Assembly: GCA_947846985.1 (NCBI GenBank)
Contig: CANTUZ010000002.1
Span: 133,323,889-133,387,888, forward strand
Length of the DNA stretch: 64,000 nucleotides
DNA from: Fratercula arctica
Taxonomy: Eukaryota > Chordata > Aves > Charadriiformes > Alcidae
Direction: 5' to 3'
The position numbers and the translations under genes are program-made. The notes under the pieces were generated by a model. That model ran no database searches. It worked only from the letters and a program-made list of their open reading frames with translations, and had not been told where the DNA came from. Positions within the stretch are counted from its first letter, which is position 1. Every line of letters begins with the position of its first letter. Below, piece by piece: positions 39,153-50,744 of the stretch.

Positions 39153-42012
39153 CACTGGAGTAAAGCATCCCAGAGAGGAGAAACACATCTGCTGCCAGAA
39201 GAACAAAGGAGACAATGTTGTGATCAATGTGAGAAAACAATCAAGCACTATTTGAGATAATCGTTAAAAACAGACAACAAGGCTCAATGTCATTAGCAAA
39301 CTGTTTGGTGCAGACCAATTTAATGGCCACATTGGCAGCTTCAATAAATTATGGCATTTCAGAGCAGCTACACTGGAAGTCAGCTTGAGGGCAAGAGGAA
39401 GGACGAATCAATTCCTTTTAAAAGGCAGTTGCTACTAAAATTATAGTTTAGTCCATTCAAAGTACACTGGCTTCAGGGGGAAAATCTGAGATGTAAAGAA
39501 GAACTGAAAAATAGGACTGCTATCTAGTTGCTTTCCTAATAAAGAAGACAATCTTTGCATAGAAATTACTTGATGTTTAGTAATGAGTTACATTATGAGT
39601 ATCTTTTTTGATTAGAACAACCTTTCAATAATTTTGTTTGTTTGTTTTAAAACCGTCTTAGAACCTATCTACCATTTTGTGCTGAAGGCACTGCACTTTT
39701 TGTTCTACTTCAGTTTGCAGATAAACACTGGATCAGATCAGTGTATCATCACATTATATGGGATCTGACATAAAATATTTTTCCCCTAATTAAGACAAGG
39801 AACCTTGTTATTGTGTTTGTTCTTTTGCTTTTTAACTAACCTAGATTTACCTCTGAGATAACACTTATACAGAGACAGCATAAAACAGCTCAGAATGAAA
39901 ACATAATGGATAACTATGTAACCTCAGACTTATCTATTTCTCAGTCATTTAATGGTTCCTGTAACATTCACTAGAAAGACTGCAAATACTTTTTTGCTAT
40001 ATGCAGAAGCAATTAGTTTCAGCAGCGATTAAAGAAATTACCATGGTAAAACACACATAGCCATGAACTCTGATCTCTAATTTTCACACAGGTTCATCTG
40101 AAGTGCACTTTGTGAGTATACACATAAATTAAATGGATATGAGTATATATGAATGGATATACATTAATGGCCCAGAGCAAACCAGTAGGCTTATTGCAGC
40201 AAAATCAGGAGCAGAAATCTTCCAGATGTAACACAGTCTCAGTCATTTGAATGGACTCCCACATGATAACATGAGAAGGTAATGAACTTAACCAACATCC
40301 CACTGATGCATGTCTTTCTGTCACAGGGGTTTTACTCGAGTTTCATTTTGAAATAAAATCATAGAGGAAAGAAATGGTGGACCATGTCAGAATAACCTCG
40401 ATATTTTCTGACTCAAAGATACTTTCATTTTGTTTTGAAATGCCATTTCACTTGATTTTTCTAAACTTTGCATTATACTAGTACATACCAGTAAGTATAT
40501 ATACGTTTCAATATTCCTTTTGATTAAAAAAGACATGAAAGGAATACATTGAGTAATGGCCATGAAATTACTTTATTCTCTACAAATATACAGAAAGTTC
40601 ACAATATCAGTATTTGAAGTAGTTCTTTGTGCTCAGTACTTGTTGTACACATACAACAGTATTTTTATTCAATGTACTGTTAATTCAAATGACCAAGAGA
40701 GACGTTAAGCCAAATTAGTAGCTTGTTTTGCTTCCATTCTTCACATAAAACATCAGCTGGATTTCCCTATTTTTTAATTCATAAACTCTTTTATCTCCTT
40801 TCATATTGCTTTATCTCTTGACAACAAGAGATGAAAGATGGATAGACACCACATACTTCCCATGACCAGTAATGGTTTGTTGGCCATCTAACTAAAGCTG
40901 TTAGTTTTGTCAAAAATGTGTAATTTTTATGACTTTCAAGGAAAAGTAACACAAGAAGTAATAACTATGCAAGATGAAACAAATTTATCTATGTAAGATA
41001 CAGCTTGACTCAATATATTGTATCATGACTTTGTAGTGAAGCTCGTTAACAGTCAACAAGAAACAGTCAAGAAGAAACACTCAGTGCTGAAGCAGTCTGT
41101 GATTCCTGCAGGTGGCTTGTGGACAGCAGAGCTGTCACTCTTCTGTGACTCCCAACAGCACTGCATATGCAGTCTGAAAGAGCCATTAGTGTGTTTTCTA
41201 CAGACAAATTCCTGTGTTTTCATCAATATGTAACGTTACCAGAAGATTAAATTGAAATCCCCAGACAATGCAACTATATTTTTTTGCATTTTATTTTTTT
41301 TTTAAGTCTGTAAGGTTCTTGCCATTTTTCTGGTATCTTCCACGCGTACCAAAGATTGCTGAATGAAATGTATTGGTGCATAGTTATCTATTCTGTGCAT
41401 TTTCTTCAGGATATTCTTATTGATCTTCATTTTTTTTTTCTCTTCTTCCTAAAGGGACTTTTTAATAAATTTAAAACTAAACTATAATTTTAGCTATGGT
41501 AAATGACATCACTAAATTATCTGCATAAACATTGCACTGTGGACATAAGTCTATTACTGTGTGAAAGTATACGGCTATCTATGTGCTCCAATACACTTAT
41601 AAGTGGATTTTGGCTGTTCGGTTTGGCACACATGAGAGTGATATCAGAGTGACATGTCAGGAAAGTTTCTCCATGGTAGCTGCTGGTGTGACTGAAATCT
41701 CTCATGACTTCCTAGTAAAGATCCATTCTAAGACTCAAATAGTGAATATTTTCAAATGGTCCTAAAATTCTGAAACCACTCCATGGTGCTTTTGACCATG
41801 TCAACCATCATTATTTGCTTTAACATCTTAACTCAGCCAGAGAAATTGCGGTACACAAAACAAGTTTGCCGAAGATGGTCAAGACTCTGTCTGTGCTGTA
41901 ATCATTAAGAGCATTTCCATTGAGTCAGCCTTTCTATCCTCCCTCGTGCTACATCTGAAGTCAACATCTGCATAGGAACACTTTTTTATGTTATAGAGGT
42001 TGTGGATAACTG
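39153..42012. other. Non-coding DNA, no gene seen
   Basis: AT-rich with frames of at most 71 codons. The stretch 39285-39400 carries several binding-site-like words and is discussed as a possible conserved element. T-rich runs occur near 41279-41305. Confidence 0.5.
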
Positions 42013-42524
42013 CTGCTTCTGGGTTCCTCAGTATGAGACCTGAACATACTGGAGAGACTCCAGCAAAGGGCCACAAAGATCATTAAGTGACTGGAGCATC
42101 TCTCCTACAAGGAAAGGCCAAGAGAACCGGGACTGTTCAGCCTGGAGAGGAGAAGGCTAATGGGTGATTTTATTAATGTCTATAAATACCTGAAGGGAGG
42201 GTGCAAAGAGGATGGAGGCAGACTTTTCTCAGTGATGCCCAGTGACAGGACCAGAGGCAATGGGCACACACTGAAACACAGGAGGTTCCCTCTGAACATC
42301 AGGAGAAACATTTTTACTGTGAGGGTGACTGAACACTGGCACAGGTTGCCCGAGGAGGTTGTGGAGTCTGTCTTCTTAGAGATATTCTAAAGCCATTTGG
42401 ACCTGGTCCTGAGCAACCTGCTGTAGGTGGCCCTGCTTGAGCAGAGAGCTTGGACTAGATGAGCTCCAAAGGTCTCTTCCAACCTCAACCATTCTGTGAT
42501 TCAGTGTGATTCTGTGTGATTCTG
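42013..42524 (+). mobile_element. CR1 LINE, 3' portion with TGTGATTC-type tail
   Basis: About 510 bases of CR1 in sense orientation. It includes the end of ORF2 ('CATACTGGAGAGACTCCAGC', 'GGCCACAAAGATCATTAAG', 'CTGGAGCATCTCTCCTACAA', 'CAGCCTGGAGAGGAGAAGGC') and a 3' untranslated region ending 'GGACTAGATGAGCTCCAAAG'. The tail is built on TGTGATTC rather than ATTCTATG. The tail and the 'aggtctcttccaacctcaaccattctgtg' wording mark a different subfamily from the copy at 38918-39152. A 76-codon frame at 42160-42390 is a remnant inside it, not a host gene. Confidence 0.95.
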
Positions 42525-45500
42525 CGTACAGACGCAAACACTGGTTTGTGGAGTTAACTGAAAAGTTTTCCATTACTGTACTGGAATTCAAAACATGGGA
42601 CTGAAAGATTCAACACCAGGCCTTATATGGTGTGTTAATGACACAACTAAGGGTAATATTTGTAAAGGAAAACTTTAGTTCAGGGACCTTATCTCCTGGG
42701 TTCCAGTAAACACTGTCAAGAGGGAGGCTCCTCCAGAAAGCATTAAAGAGCAGAAACCTAGTTTAGCCATCTACCTGCTTCTTCTCTCTCTCTCTCTCCC
42801 TTGACTACTTAGCTTAGGAAGAGAAGTCTCCTAACATTAAGGCAGCATTTGGGACTATGCCCCTAAAATTTACAAATGGCTGTCCCATTGCAATGCTATA
42901 TAGGTTACCACATATCACAGCAAGAAACCTTGGCTTTTTGATAGCTCATTAAAACTTAGCTTTTGGGGTCAGAGCATGAAATGTTTATTTATTCTCCAGC
43001 AGTGCACATTCACACAAGTCACTGCTGTCAAGGGGATGACTCACACAGGAGAAAGTTCACCAAGTTCAGAAGAGACATGCTATTAAAGCATACACAGTGC
43101 ACTGCTGGTTTGCAACTGGCATGACCATGCCCTTCCTAACACAGTCGCACAGGTTCTGCACAGGATCGTGGTCATAGTGGTAGGGAGAGGTTTCGTTAAC
43201 AGTTCCAGATCAGGCAAGGTGATGAATTAGGATGAGGGTCCACCCAGGGACTCCCCCAGGGAGCTGCAGGAGATGGAGACAGACAGAGGGCTGGAGGCAA
43301 GCCTACCACACAGGTCCAACATCCATCCAGGGAACAAGGACTAGGCACAGGTTAACCTAAAATATAGCTCAGCAAGTCTTGGTGCCCAGGCCTGTGCTGA
43401 AATGGGGCTCCTGGGCCCATGGGCAGAGCTGGGGCGAGGCTGTGCAGTGCCAGTAGGGCCTGGTAGTGCTCTCAGGGTCTGGACATCTTTTGACCCTATA
43501 GATAAAAAATGATGGATCTTCCTTGGCCGCACGGTGGCCTATGAGGATTGACTTTGTACTTTCACAGCTACAATTTCACAATTCCACAGATGTATACTAA
43601 CACCACCCCTCCAGGGGTGGAATGACTTCCAAATGCAATCTTCTCCAGACGTTCCCACAGAGCAGATTCTGCTGAGAATCGCTTCAGGAGACTTACAAAA
43701 ATGTGAACATCACAACAAAATGCGTTGGTTTCCTGAGCGGGGATTTATGCCCCCCAGCCCTTCTAATGGATAAAAATTGGACTCAGACAACTTAGAGCCT
43801 TTTGATTTCTTAATTTACTAGAAAATTTGTCGCAGTCAGTAACTGAAGAATCTCATTAACCTTTAATCTATCCATTACGTTTTTTCTCTCTTTTTCATTT
43901 TACCACCATTTCCCATTTTAAAACTTTAGGTACCCTTTATCTAGAAAGATAATCAGGAAATAACTGGGGAATCAGCAATAATCTTGTTTGTCCTTTATTT
44001 AAATGTAATCCCTGATTACTTCCTACATTCAGTTAGTAATATAGTATTTCTTCAACATGATATTATAAAATGTTTGATATTATGATGCAAATAAATCTAT
44101 GCTCCTCATAACTCCTTCCAAACTGTATTTAAAAAGCCTAAATAAACAAGTAGCCATTACATAAAGAGTGTTCTGAAGAAGTTACTCTAAAAGATGTAGA
44201 AAAGTTCTTGTTTTATGAACTGCTATATAAAAGATGGCTAATTTTCTCATATTCTTGAGGGCTTTCTAACCAGGGCACTGGTGAAAGCCTGTGCAGTGAT
44301 GAAAAAAATATACCTTGAAGAGGTAGGATCTTTGCAGTACTGTCACAGCAGTCAATGCCCCATGGCATTGAGCACACAGGAGGTGACCAGCTGCTCCCCT
44401 GGAGCTGAATATTGCCCAGAGAAGGGCAGACCAGTCAACAAGGCAGGAAAGAGCAGCAGGGGCCTGGGCTCAATGTGGAATTGTGTGTTACTTGGCCAAA
44501 AGAGCAAACCTGATAGATGTGCAGTCACTAGTAGATCCAGACTAATCAATCACACAAGCTCAGGTGATATCCTGACTTTCTAAGACTGTACCAGGAGATG
44601 CACAAGATTTCAGCCTAGCCCAATTTAAGCATTTCTGGAAACCACATTCATCCCATACTGTTCATTTTGATTTCTTTAAATTTTCCTTTGCCACTTTATT
44701 TACTGTATTCATACTTTGCAGTATCCAAAACAGGAACCTCATATGATCAGAGTACATAAATGCCACCCTGAACAGCAACAAAATCCAAAATACAATCAGT
44801 TGGGCCTTCCATAAATAAGACAGAAATTTATAGAGTGCCATTCCTGTCTAATTACATCTCTGCAGAATACACCCAGCACTGCTATGTTACTCCCAAAGTA
44901 TTTTATTCCACAAATTCAAAGCAACTAATAATGGTCTCCTTTGCCCTAGCCCTGCTGTACAGAACACATTTTCTCCCCTTCTGGAGTCTGTTCCAGCATT
45001 CGGTACATAGAGTAAATCACAGAGGTCACACCGGGCTGTCAGAAGACAAATGTGTTCTTGGTCTGTAACATGATGGGCTGCCTGAGCATATTTAGAGGTG
45101 CTGGATAATATTCATTCTCCAGGCTTACAGCCTCCCTTTGATCTCCATATATCACTTTCCACTTCCTTTTAATTCTATGCACATGTGCATGGATGCAGCT
45201 AGGCAAAAACAGAGGTTATTTGTAATTAACCCTGAATGGAAGACACGACCTCCTTGCCAAGCACCAGCCCTAGAACAGAGCCTTCTCCTCCTTTCCTGCT
45301 TGTATGGTTAATTGCCGCTGTGCCCATGGCATTCCCCGTGAAGGGTCTGCACAGTGGAAGAGCAAGGGTGGCAATGAGGGACCCGCACATGCTAGTGCAA
45401 AGGCAACGTGGCTGATCACACCAAAATTACAGCTTGTTTAACAGCCTGATTCAGCCAGATACTTAATCACACACTTAAAAAGAAAAATGCGTGCTCTCCG

Positions 45501-45689
45501 TTTGAAGTCAGTGGGACAGAAATACATCTTACTGAGCAAAGTGTGCGTTTGACAACTTCCGTGCTGTTGCCTACCATAAGTTCTTAAATATCATGATTAC
45601 CAGTCACATTTCTATTCTTACAAGTTACTATTACCAGAGTGCTCAGGAGTCATGGACCAGGACCCCATTTTGTCTGGCTCTGTACAAGG
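42525..45689. other. Non-coding DNA, no gene seen
   Basis: Frames of 100 codons (plus, 44281-44583) and 77 codons (plus, 44835-45068) have no recognisable product. A short (CT)n run lies at about 42783-42800, and 43240-43460 is GC-richer than its surroundings. Confidence 0.5.
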
Positions 45690-46190
45690 TCAGGGGGAAA
45701 ATAAAGGACAAAATCCTGGAAAATGAGAGGTTTGGAAGGAGGTGGGAGCGATGAGACACGGGGTGGGCAGTACAGCTAACAGCGGGCTCAGCCTGGCAGC
45801 AGCCTCATTGTCTGGAGATTGTGACAGGCATCCTGGCCAGGGAAGGCTTTCAGAGGTGTCTGACGGAGGGTAATGAGGCAGCTTCACGGAGGTGTGCAGC
45901 AAGCTCCTCGGAGGCAGCGTGAGAGAAGACATGAAGGTGCTTGTTTGAAATGTTAACAAGTGAACGTCGAAGCTGGCATCAGTGACCTATCAGGGCTGAG
46001 AGATGACACTTTCTGTGAATTATAGATGATCTGTGGGGAAGGTGCAGCTTTGAAGGGCCTTCAAGGTGAAGCCAAGTGCTTCACATTTGATGTGATATAA
46101 AAAGAAAAGCCAGCAGTGGCATGATGAGGGGATGGGAGGGAACAAAGTGACAACCCAGTGGAATTAATTTTGCAGCAGCATGATGAAAGG
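45690..46190 (+). mobile_element. Possible ancient amniote interspersed repeat (unnamed)
   Basis: The part 46035-46190, beginning GAAGGGCCTTCAAGGTGAAG and continuing with an AAGTGCTTCACATTTGATG block, a GCCAG block and 'TTTTGCAGCAGCATGATGAA', resembles an old repeat I have seen in turtle, crocodile and mammal sequence. That repeat reads like 'ggccttgaa...gagcCAgtg...agcagc'. I cannot name its class. The upstream part (45690-46034) is GC-richer and may or may not belong. Short frames here (89 and 78 codons, minus) are not recognised. Confidence 0.3.
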
Positions 46191-49100
46191 CGGAGAAAGG
46201 CAATATCCCTGCCCAGATCACTCCCTCCAATGACCACGGTATCCCAGCTGATCCTCCCCACTACAACACATGGGGCACTTACAGTAGCACCTGGCAAGTT
46301 TGATTATTTGTTCTCAGATTCGGGGGTATGTTTGTGATGGAGAGTGTACCCAGGGTAAGGAGTATGATAAAAATGTCTGAGAAATGCTAAAAAAATATAT
46401 AAATTATTTTTTATTTAATTAGGTTTGGGATTAATAAAATAAACATCTGATAATCATTGGAAATTAATAATTCATGACCATCATTTTAGATTTTGACTCA
46501 TGTTCATAATTTCCCAAGAATTTGCAAGATAAAGGGGGATGTTATTCCATTAATATCTGCATTTCATCAACGAATCAATATTATACACAGTAAGAACTAC
46601 TTACACTTTTAACATAGCAATAAGGTATAGATAAATGGAAAAATAAATTAAACTAACAAATACAAGTACCTTGCCTAATTGTTGGGGATTCTTTTCATCC
46701 CATGAAAAGCACTTGCTTTCATGTACTTTCACCTTTTCATCTCCCAGAATTACATAGGTGGTGTCATATTCTCCAGACATTGACCTTCTCAATAGATCTC
46801 TAGAGACCTAATCTGTCACATCCCTTGGCATGTCTGATTCCCCACATGGGACATCTACTCATCATTGGCTTGTTGTAACACATTCTGTATACACACATTG
46901 AGGCATGTTTTCCTGTAATTTTCTCCTTTTATTCTGTTCTCCACGTCTTGCTAACAACCTGGAGCACTCACCGTTTTAAAGGAAATCCCAAATTTTGCTT
47001 CATAGCATTCAGCAATGACCCAACATCAGCAGCAAGCCAAGAGGTCCGGTGAGCAACATTCTCCTACATTTTTCATTAATATCCATGTATTGCAGATCTG
47101 CTCAGCATTATTTCACACTGGGTTCTTTACAGAATATTACTTCCTTCCATTTCCTTGCATTCAGCTGTGCTCGGCATACAAAAAAAAAAAAAAAAAAAAG
47201 CCCTAAAAATACCCAACAACCAATGAAACAAATGAAAAAGTCTTGGTGTAGCTGCATTAAAAAACCCAGTATCCTTGTATATTTGCACATAAACAGTAAC
47301 ATTTGGCTGGGATTCACCTCCATCAATTTTAGCCATTTGAAAGGCATTGCACCTTAGCCAGCTATTTTGATTGTTCCTATAGTCAATGAAGAGAAGTGGC
47401 TGTCTCCAGATAGTGATTCATCCTACCCTCTTTTTGCATCTGTTTAGCCTAGGCATCTGGCTTTCAAATAGCTGAAGGTACACACAGTGCAGAGCCCTGT
47501 AAGGCTTCTTCCTCCTATGAGCAAGGCTCCTTCTTCTTGTAGTGCAGTGTTGCTACACTGCTGCCAAAGTCCTGCATTCACCAGGGATTAATGCATTTGC
47601 CTTGGCTGAAACAGAAATGGTGAAAAAGAACTCCCTGTCTCCCCAGCAGGTGGAAAAAGAAGATATTCTTCTTTTTCAGCTGCTTTCTGTGAAATGAAAA
47701 GGTGATGATTTAGCCTTCTAGAGATGTCCTTAAGTGTACTCTATTACAGACCTTCCTGAAAGCTCCCTTCATCTGCTCTGTTGTGTGCCAACCTCTGGGA
47801 CACCATGTTTCTGGAAACAGTCCCCAGCAGTCAGCAGCTACTCAGCTCACACTGCCCTGAAGCATTTCCAGCTGTAGAAAAACTTTCCTGGATAAGCAAA
47901 TAAGCCTTTAACAAATTGCATACATGTGTGCAAAACCTCAGCATTATTTACGTGTGCAAGTTCACTGAGATTTTAAAAGTAATCAAATAGCTGTTAAAAC
48001 AAAAAACATTTTATTTCCCAAACTCATAGTTTTTCTTTTTTGTGAAGTTCATGCCTCTTTTACCTAGTTTCACTCATGCTTGCTCCTGGACCATCAAAAC
48101 CAAGAGAGAAGAAACACATGCATCATATTTAGAGAAGTAATAACTCTTCATGCATAGCTCTGAAAGAGAAAACAGTGTCCTGGTAAGACCTCACAGTTAG
48201 AAGAAAACATTTTCATATTAATCAAGTGATTAAAAAATGTTATCACAAAACAAAATTATTTGAGAAGTTCTAAGCAGGCAAACATAGTGTAGAGTTGGCA
48301 CTCCACCGCCTTGACGGCCAAAACAGCCGTTGCTACAGCTGAAATGTGTCACAGCAGAGAATCTCCCTCCTTTGCAATTTCCAGGTGCATGTTTAAAGTT
48401 CTTTTTGGTATTCCTGCTTCTCATCGTCTCCATCACTTTTTTGTTGACTTTTATGTCTCCTGTGCTTATACATTTTCACTTTCAGCCTCCTGATAGCCCC
48501 TTTTCATAACAGTTCTGGTTACACTCTAGCAAAATTTAAAATCCTACAAATATCCTAAGAAGGCTCCATTTCCAGTATTACCCCTTGATTTGTGTTTTAG
48601 AAATCCTAGTGAAACTCATAAAAATTAAAAGAAAAATATCAGCACATCCAAAAAAAGCAGAATTGTTTGTTGGAAAGCCACCATTCACAGCTGAGGAAAG
48701 ACAGATATTTGGATTGAGAATGGATGAGAATTTACAAATAAATGACAAATTCAATTGTCTTGGTCAATTTGAAAATCTGTGTTTCTATTCCAAGAACGGA
48801 TTTTTAAGGATCTAAGTCTGAGCTCTAAGAAATATTTCAAACATTTTTCTTGAAACTATAACTTGAACTATGTACTCATTTACTGAGTTAACTAGCCCAG
48901 AATGAAAATGGGAAATGTGCTAAAAACAAAATGAGGTGGAGTCCTTTCTAGTTCTTAAAAAGAAGACATTTTTTCAGTCTTTGGATCCACTCTGGTTAAG
49001 CAACACACAACACAGCTACAACCACAAGGAGTAGCCATTTTAAATTTTGGATAAATATCCATGTTTTGTGTTTTTAACTGAAACAAACAAAACAGGGCAG

Positions 49101-50573
49101 TTTAATTATCTCTTAAAAGTTTTAAATTATACAAATGTAAATAAAACCAACTGCATTCATGCTGTCCTTATCTAAGAAGAGCAAATGTCATACTAGCTGT
49201 TCTGGGGTTCGGTTTATGAGATTTCAGTGTGATTGTTTATACTGGAAGATTAAAGCAAACATCAAAGAGCAACATTAGTCCCAAAAAGATGACTGAGAAA
49301 TAACAAATCATTAAAAAGTCTATAACCAGGTGTGGAAAGTCTTTAAATCAAGTCATTGGAAAGAATTTTTTCTGTTCCCAGGTCAGAGAAATTCATGACC
49401 GGTTGGGTATGAATGGTGACTGTGACCAAATGGCCTTATACCTGCAAAGAACTGAACTTGCCACATCAAGAGAATGTGATTTAATGTCCACTCAGCTGCA
49501 CATCTGAGAAAAGATCAAAAAGGACTTATCGTAAAAGAAAGATAACCTTTTCCATGAAGATGCTATAGCCCCTCCTGCAGAGAGACCTCCCTTGGAGTGA
49601 GAAAGAAATCAGACAGCCTCTAAAACTGGAGGAAACCCAACTAAGAGCAGCTGCAAAGAAGCCAGGCTCGTCGGCCACAGCACTCGGCAGAAGGAGCAGC
49701 ACGGTGGGAGTGCTGCACCTGAAGTGCAGAGCCATGCTCCAGCCTGAGTCGTCATTTACGCTGGCAGGCCCAGGAGCAGAAGCAACGTAAGAAGATGCAA
49801 AGGTTAGAAACATCCTTCTACCTTCACTGCTCAGAATAAAGTTCACTTCTATTTCTTGACGAATTTGTTTTGCTAAAAATAACCCAGTTTTATTTTGATT
49901 CCACTAATGAAATGTTTTAAATTATTTTTTTAATTATCAGAAATATTAAGTTTAACTTCACATTTATCTACATTAATAAGTTCTATTTCCATCATTTTAG
50001 CTCTACAATTAATATTTAAGGCTGTGGAAAAAAATATTTTTGTCTCACTGACAATCTGGGGGAGGGGGGAGGAAAAGTGTTTGTGTTCCTAGAAATTAAA
50101 AGTTTCCTTTTACTGGAGATATATTTTTTTAAGTTTAAGGATGGACAGACTGAATTATTTTACTTGAGTAGGAATTAATGGTTTCATTTCATTTGTATTT
50201 AAATCTGTTTAGCTTTTTTAAAATACATCTTTTTCTAAAAACAAAGAATTTTAGAATTTCTTCTTTGTTATGTGGACTCTAGTATCTGAATTCAATATGA
50301 ATTTCTGAACAATTGAGGCATTTGATGAGGCCTTTTTTGTGAAGAAGAATAATAAAAATAATAATAATAATTTTAAAAATCTTAAACCTCTCCTCCTTCT
50401 GTCTGTGGAGATACAGTTGACCTAAAGATTGCATTACTCAGGTTAAAACAATATTGTAACTAAAATTATACAAACATTTCATGCTCAAATCAAGCCAAGG
50501 CAAAAATTTGCAAACCAACAGTCAGCCTTTGGGTGAACCTCTTGGTAAATTAAGTCATGAACTAAGGTATTTT
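46191..50573. other. Non-coding DNA, no gene seen
   Basis: Frames of 102 codons (47049-47357) and 79 codons (47108-47347) run through the poly-A tract and are chance. A 106-codon minus frame at 49526-49846 is unrecognised. G-rich words lie at 50058-50072 and an (AAT)n-like run at 50349-50372. Confidence 0.5.
47180..47199 (+). repeat. Poly-A run of 20
   Basis: Twenty consecutive A. I see no SINE, LINE or processed gene copy upstream that would make this a retroposon tail. Confidence 0.9.
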
Positions 50574-50641
50574 CATAGAATCGTAGAATGGTTCGGATTG
50601 GAAGGGACCTTAAAGATCATCTAGTTCTAACCCCCCTGCCA
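50574..50641 (-). mobile_element. CR1 LINE, terminal 3' fragment only
   Basis: Only the last 68 bases or so of a CR1 are present. On the plus strand they read CATAGAATCGTAGAATGG, GGATTGGAAGGGACC, AAAGATCATCTAGTTC and CCCCCCTGCC. The fragment stops abruptly at 50641. It lies about 100 bases from, and in opposite orientation to, the long CR1 that follows. Confidence 0.93.
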
Positions 50642-50744
50642 TTTTATACAGTTTCATTTTTAGTTTAGCCCAAGTTTTCTATTTTTGTCAGGAATTTATC
50701 CACGTCTGAACCTGGTTTTCAACAAAAACCTTATTTTGAGGAGC

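Noticed and set aside
47180..47199. Poly-A run as the tail of a processed pseudogene
   Set aside because: The upstream 500 bases show no gene-like or SINE-like body, and no flanking direct repeats were seen.
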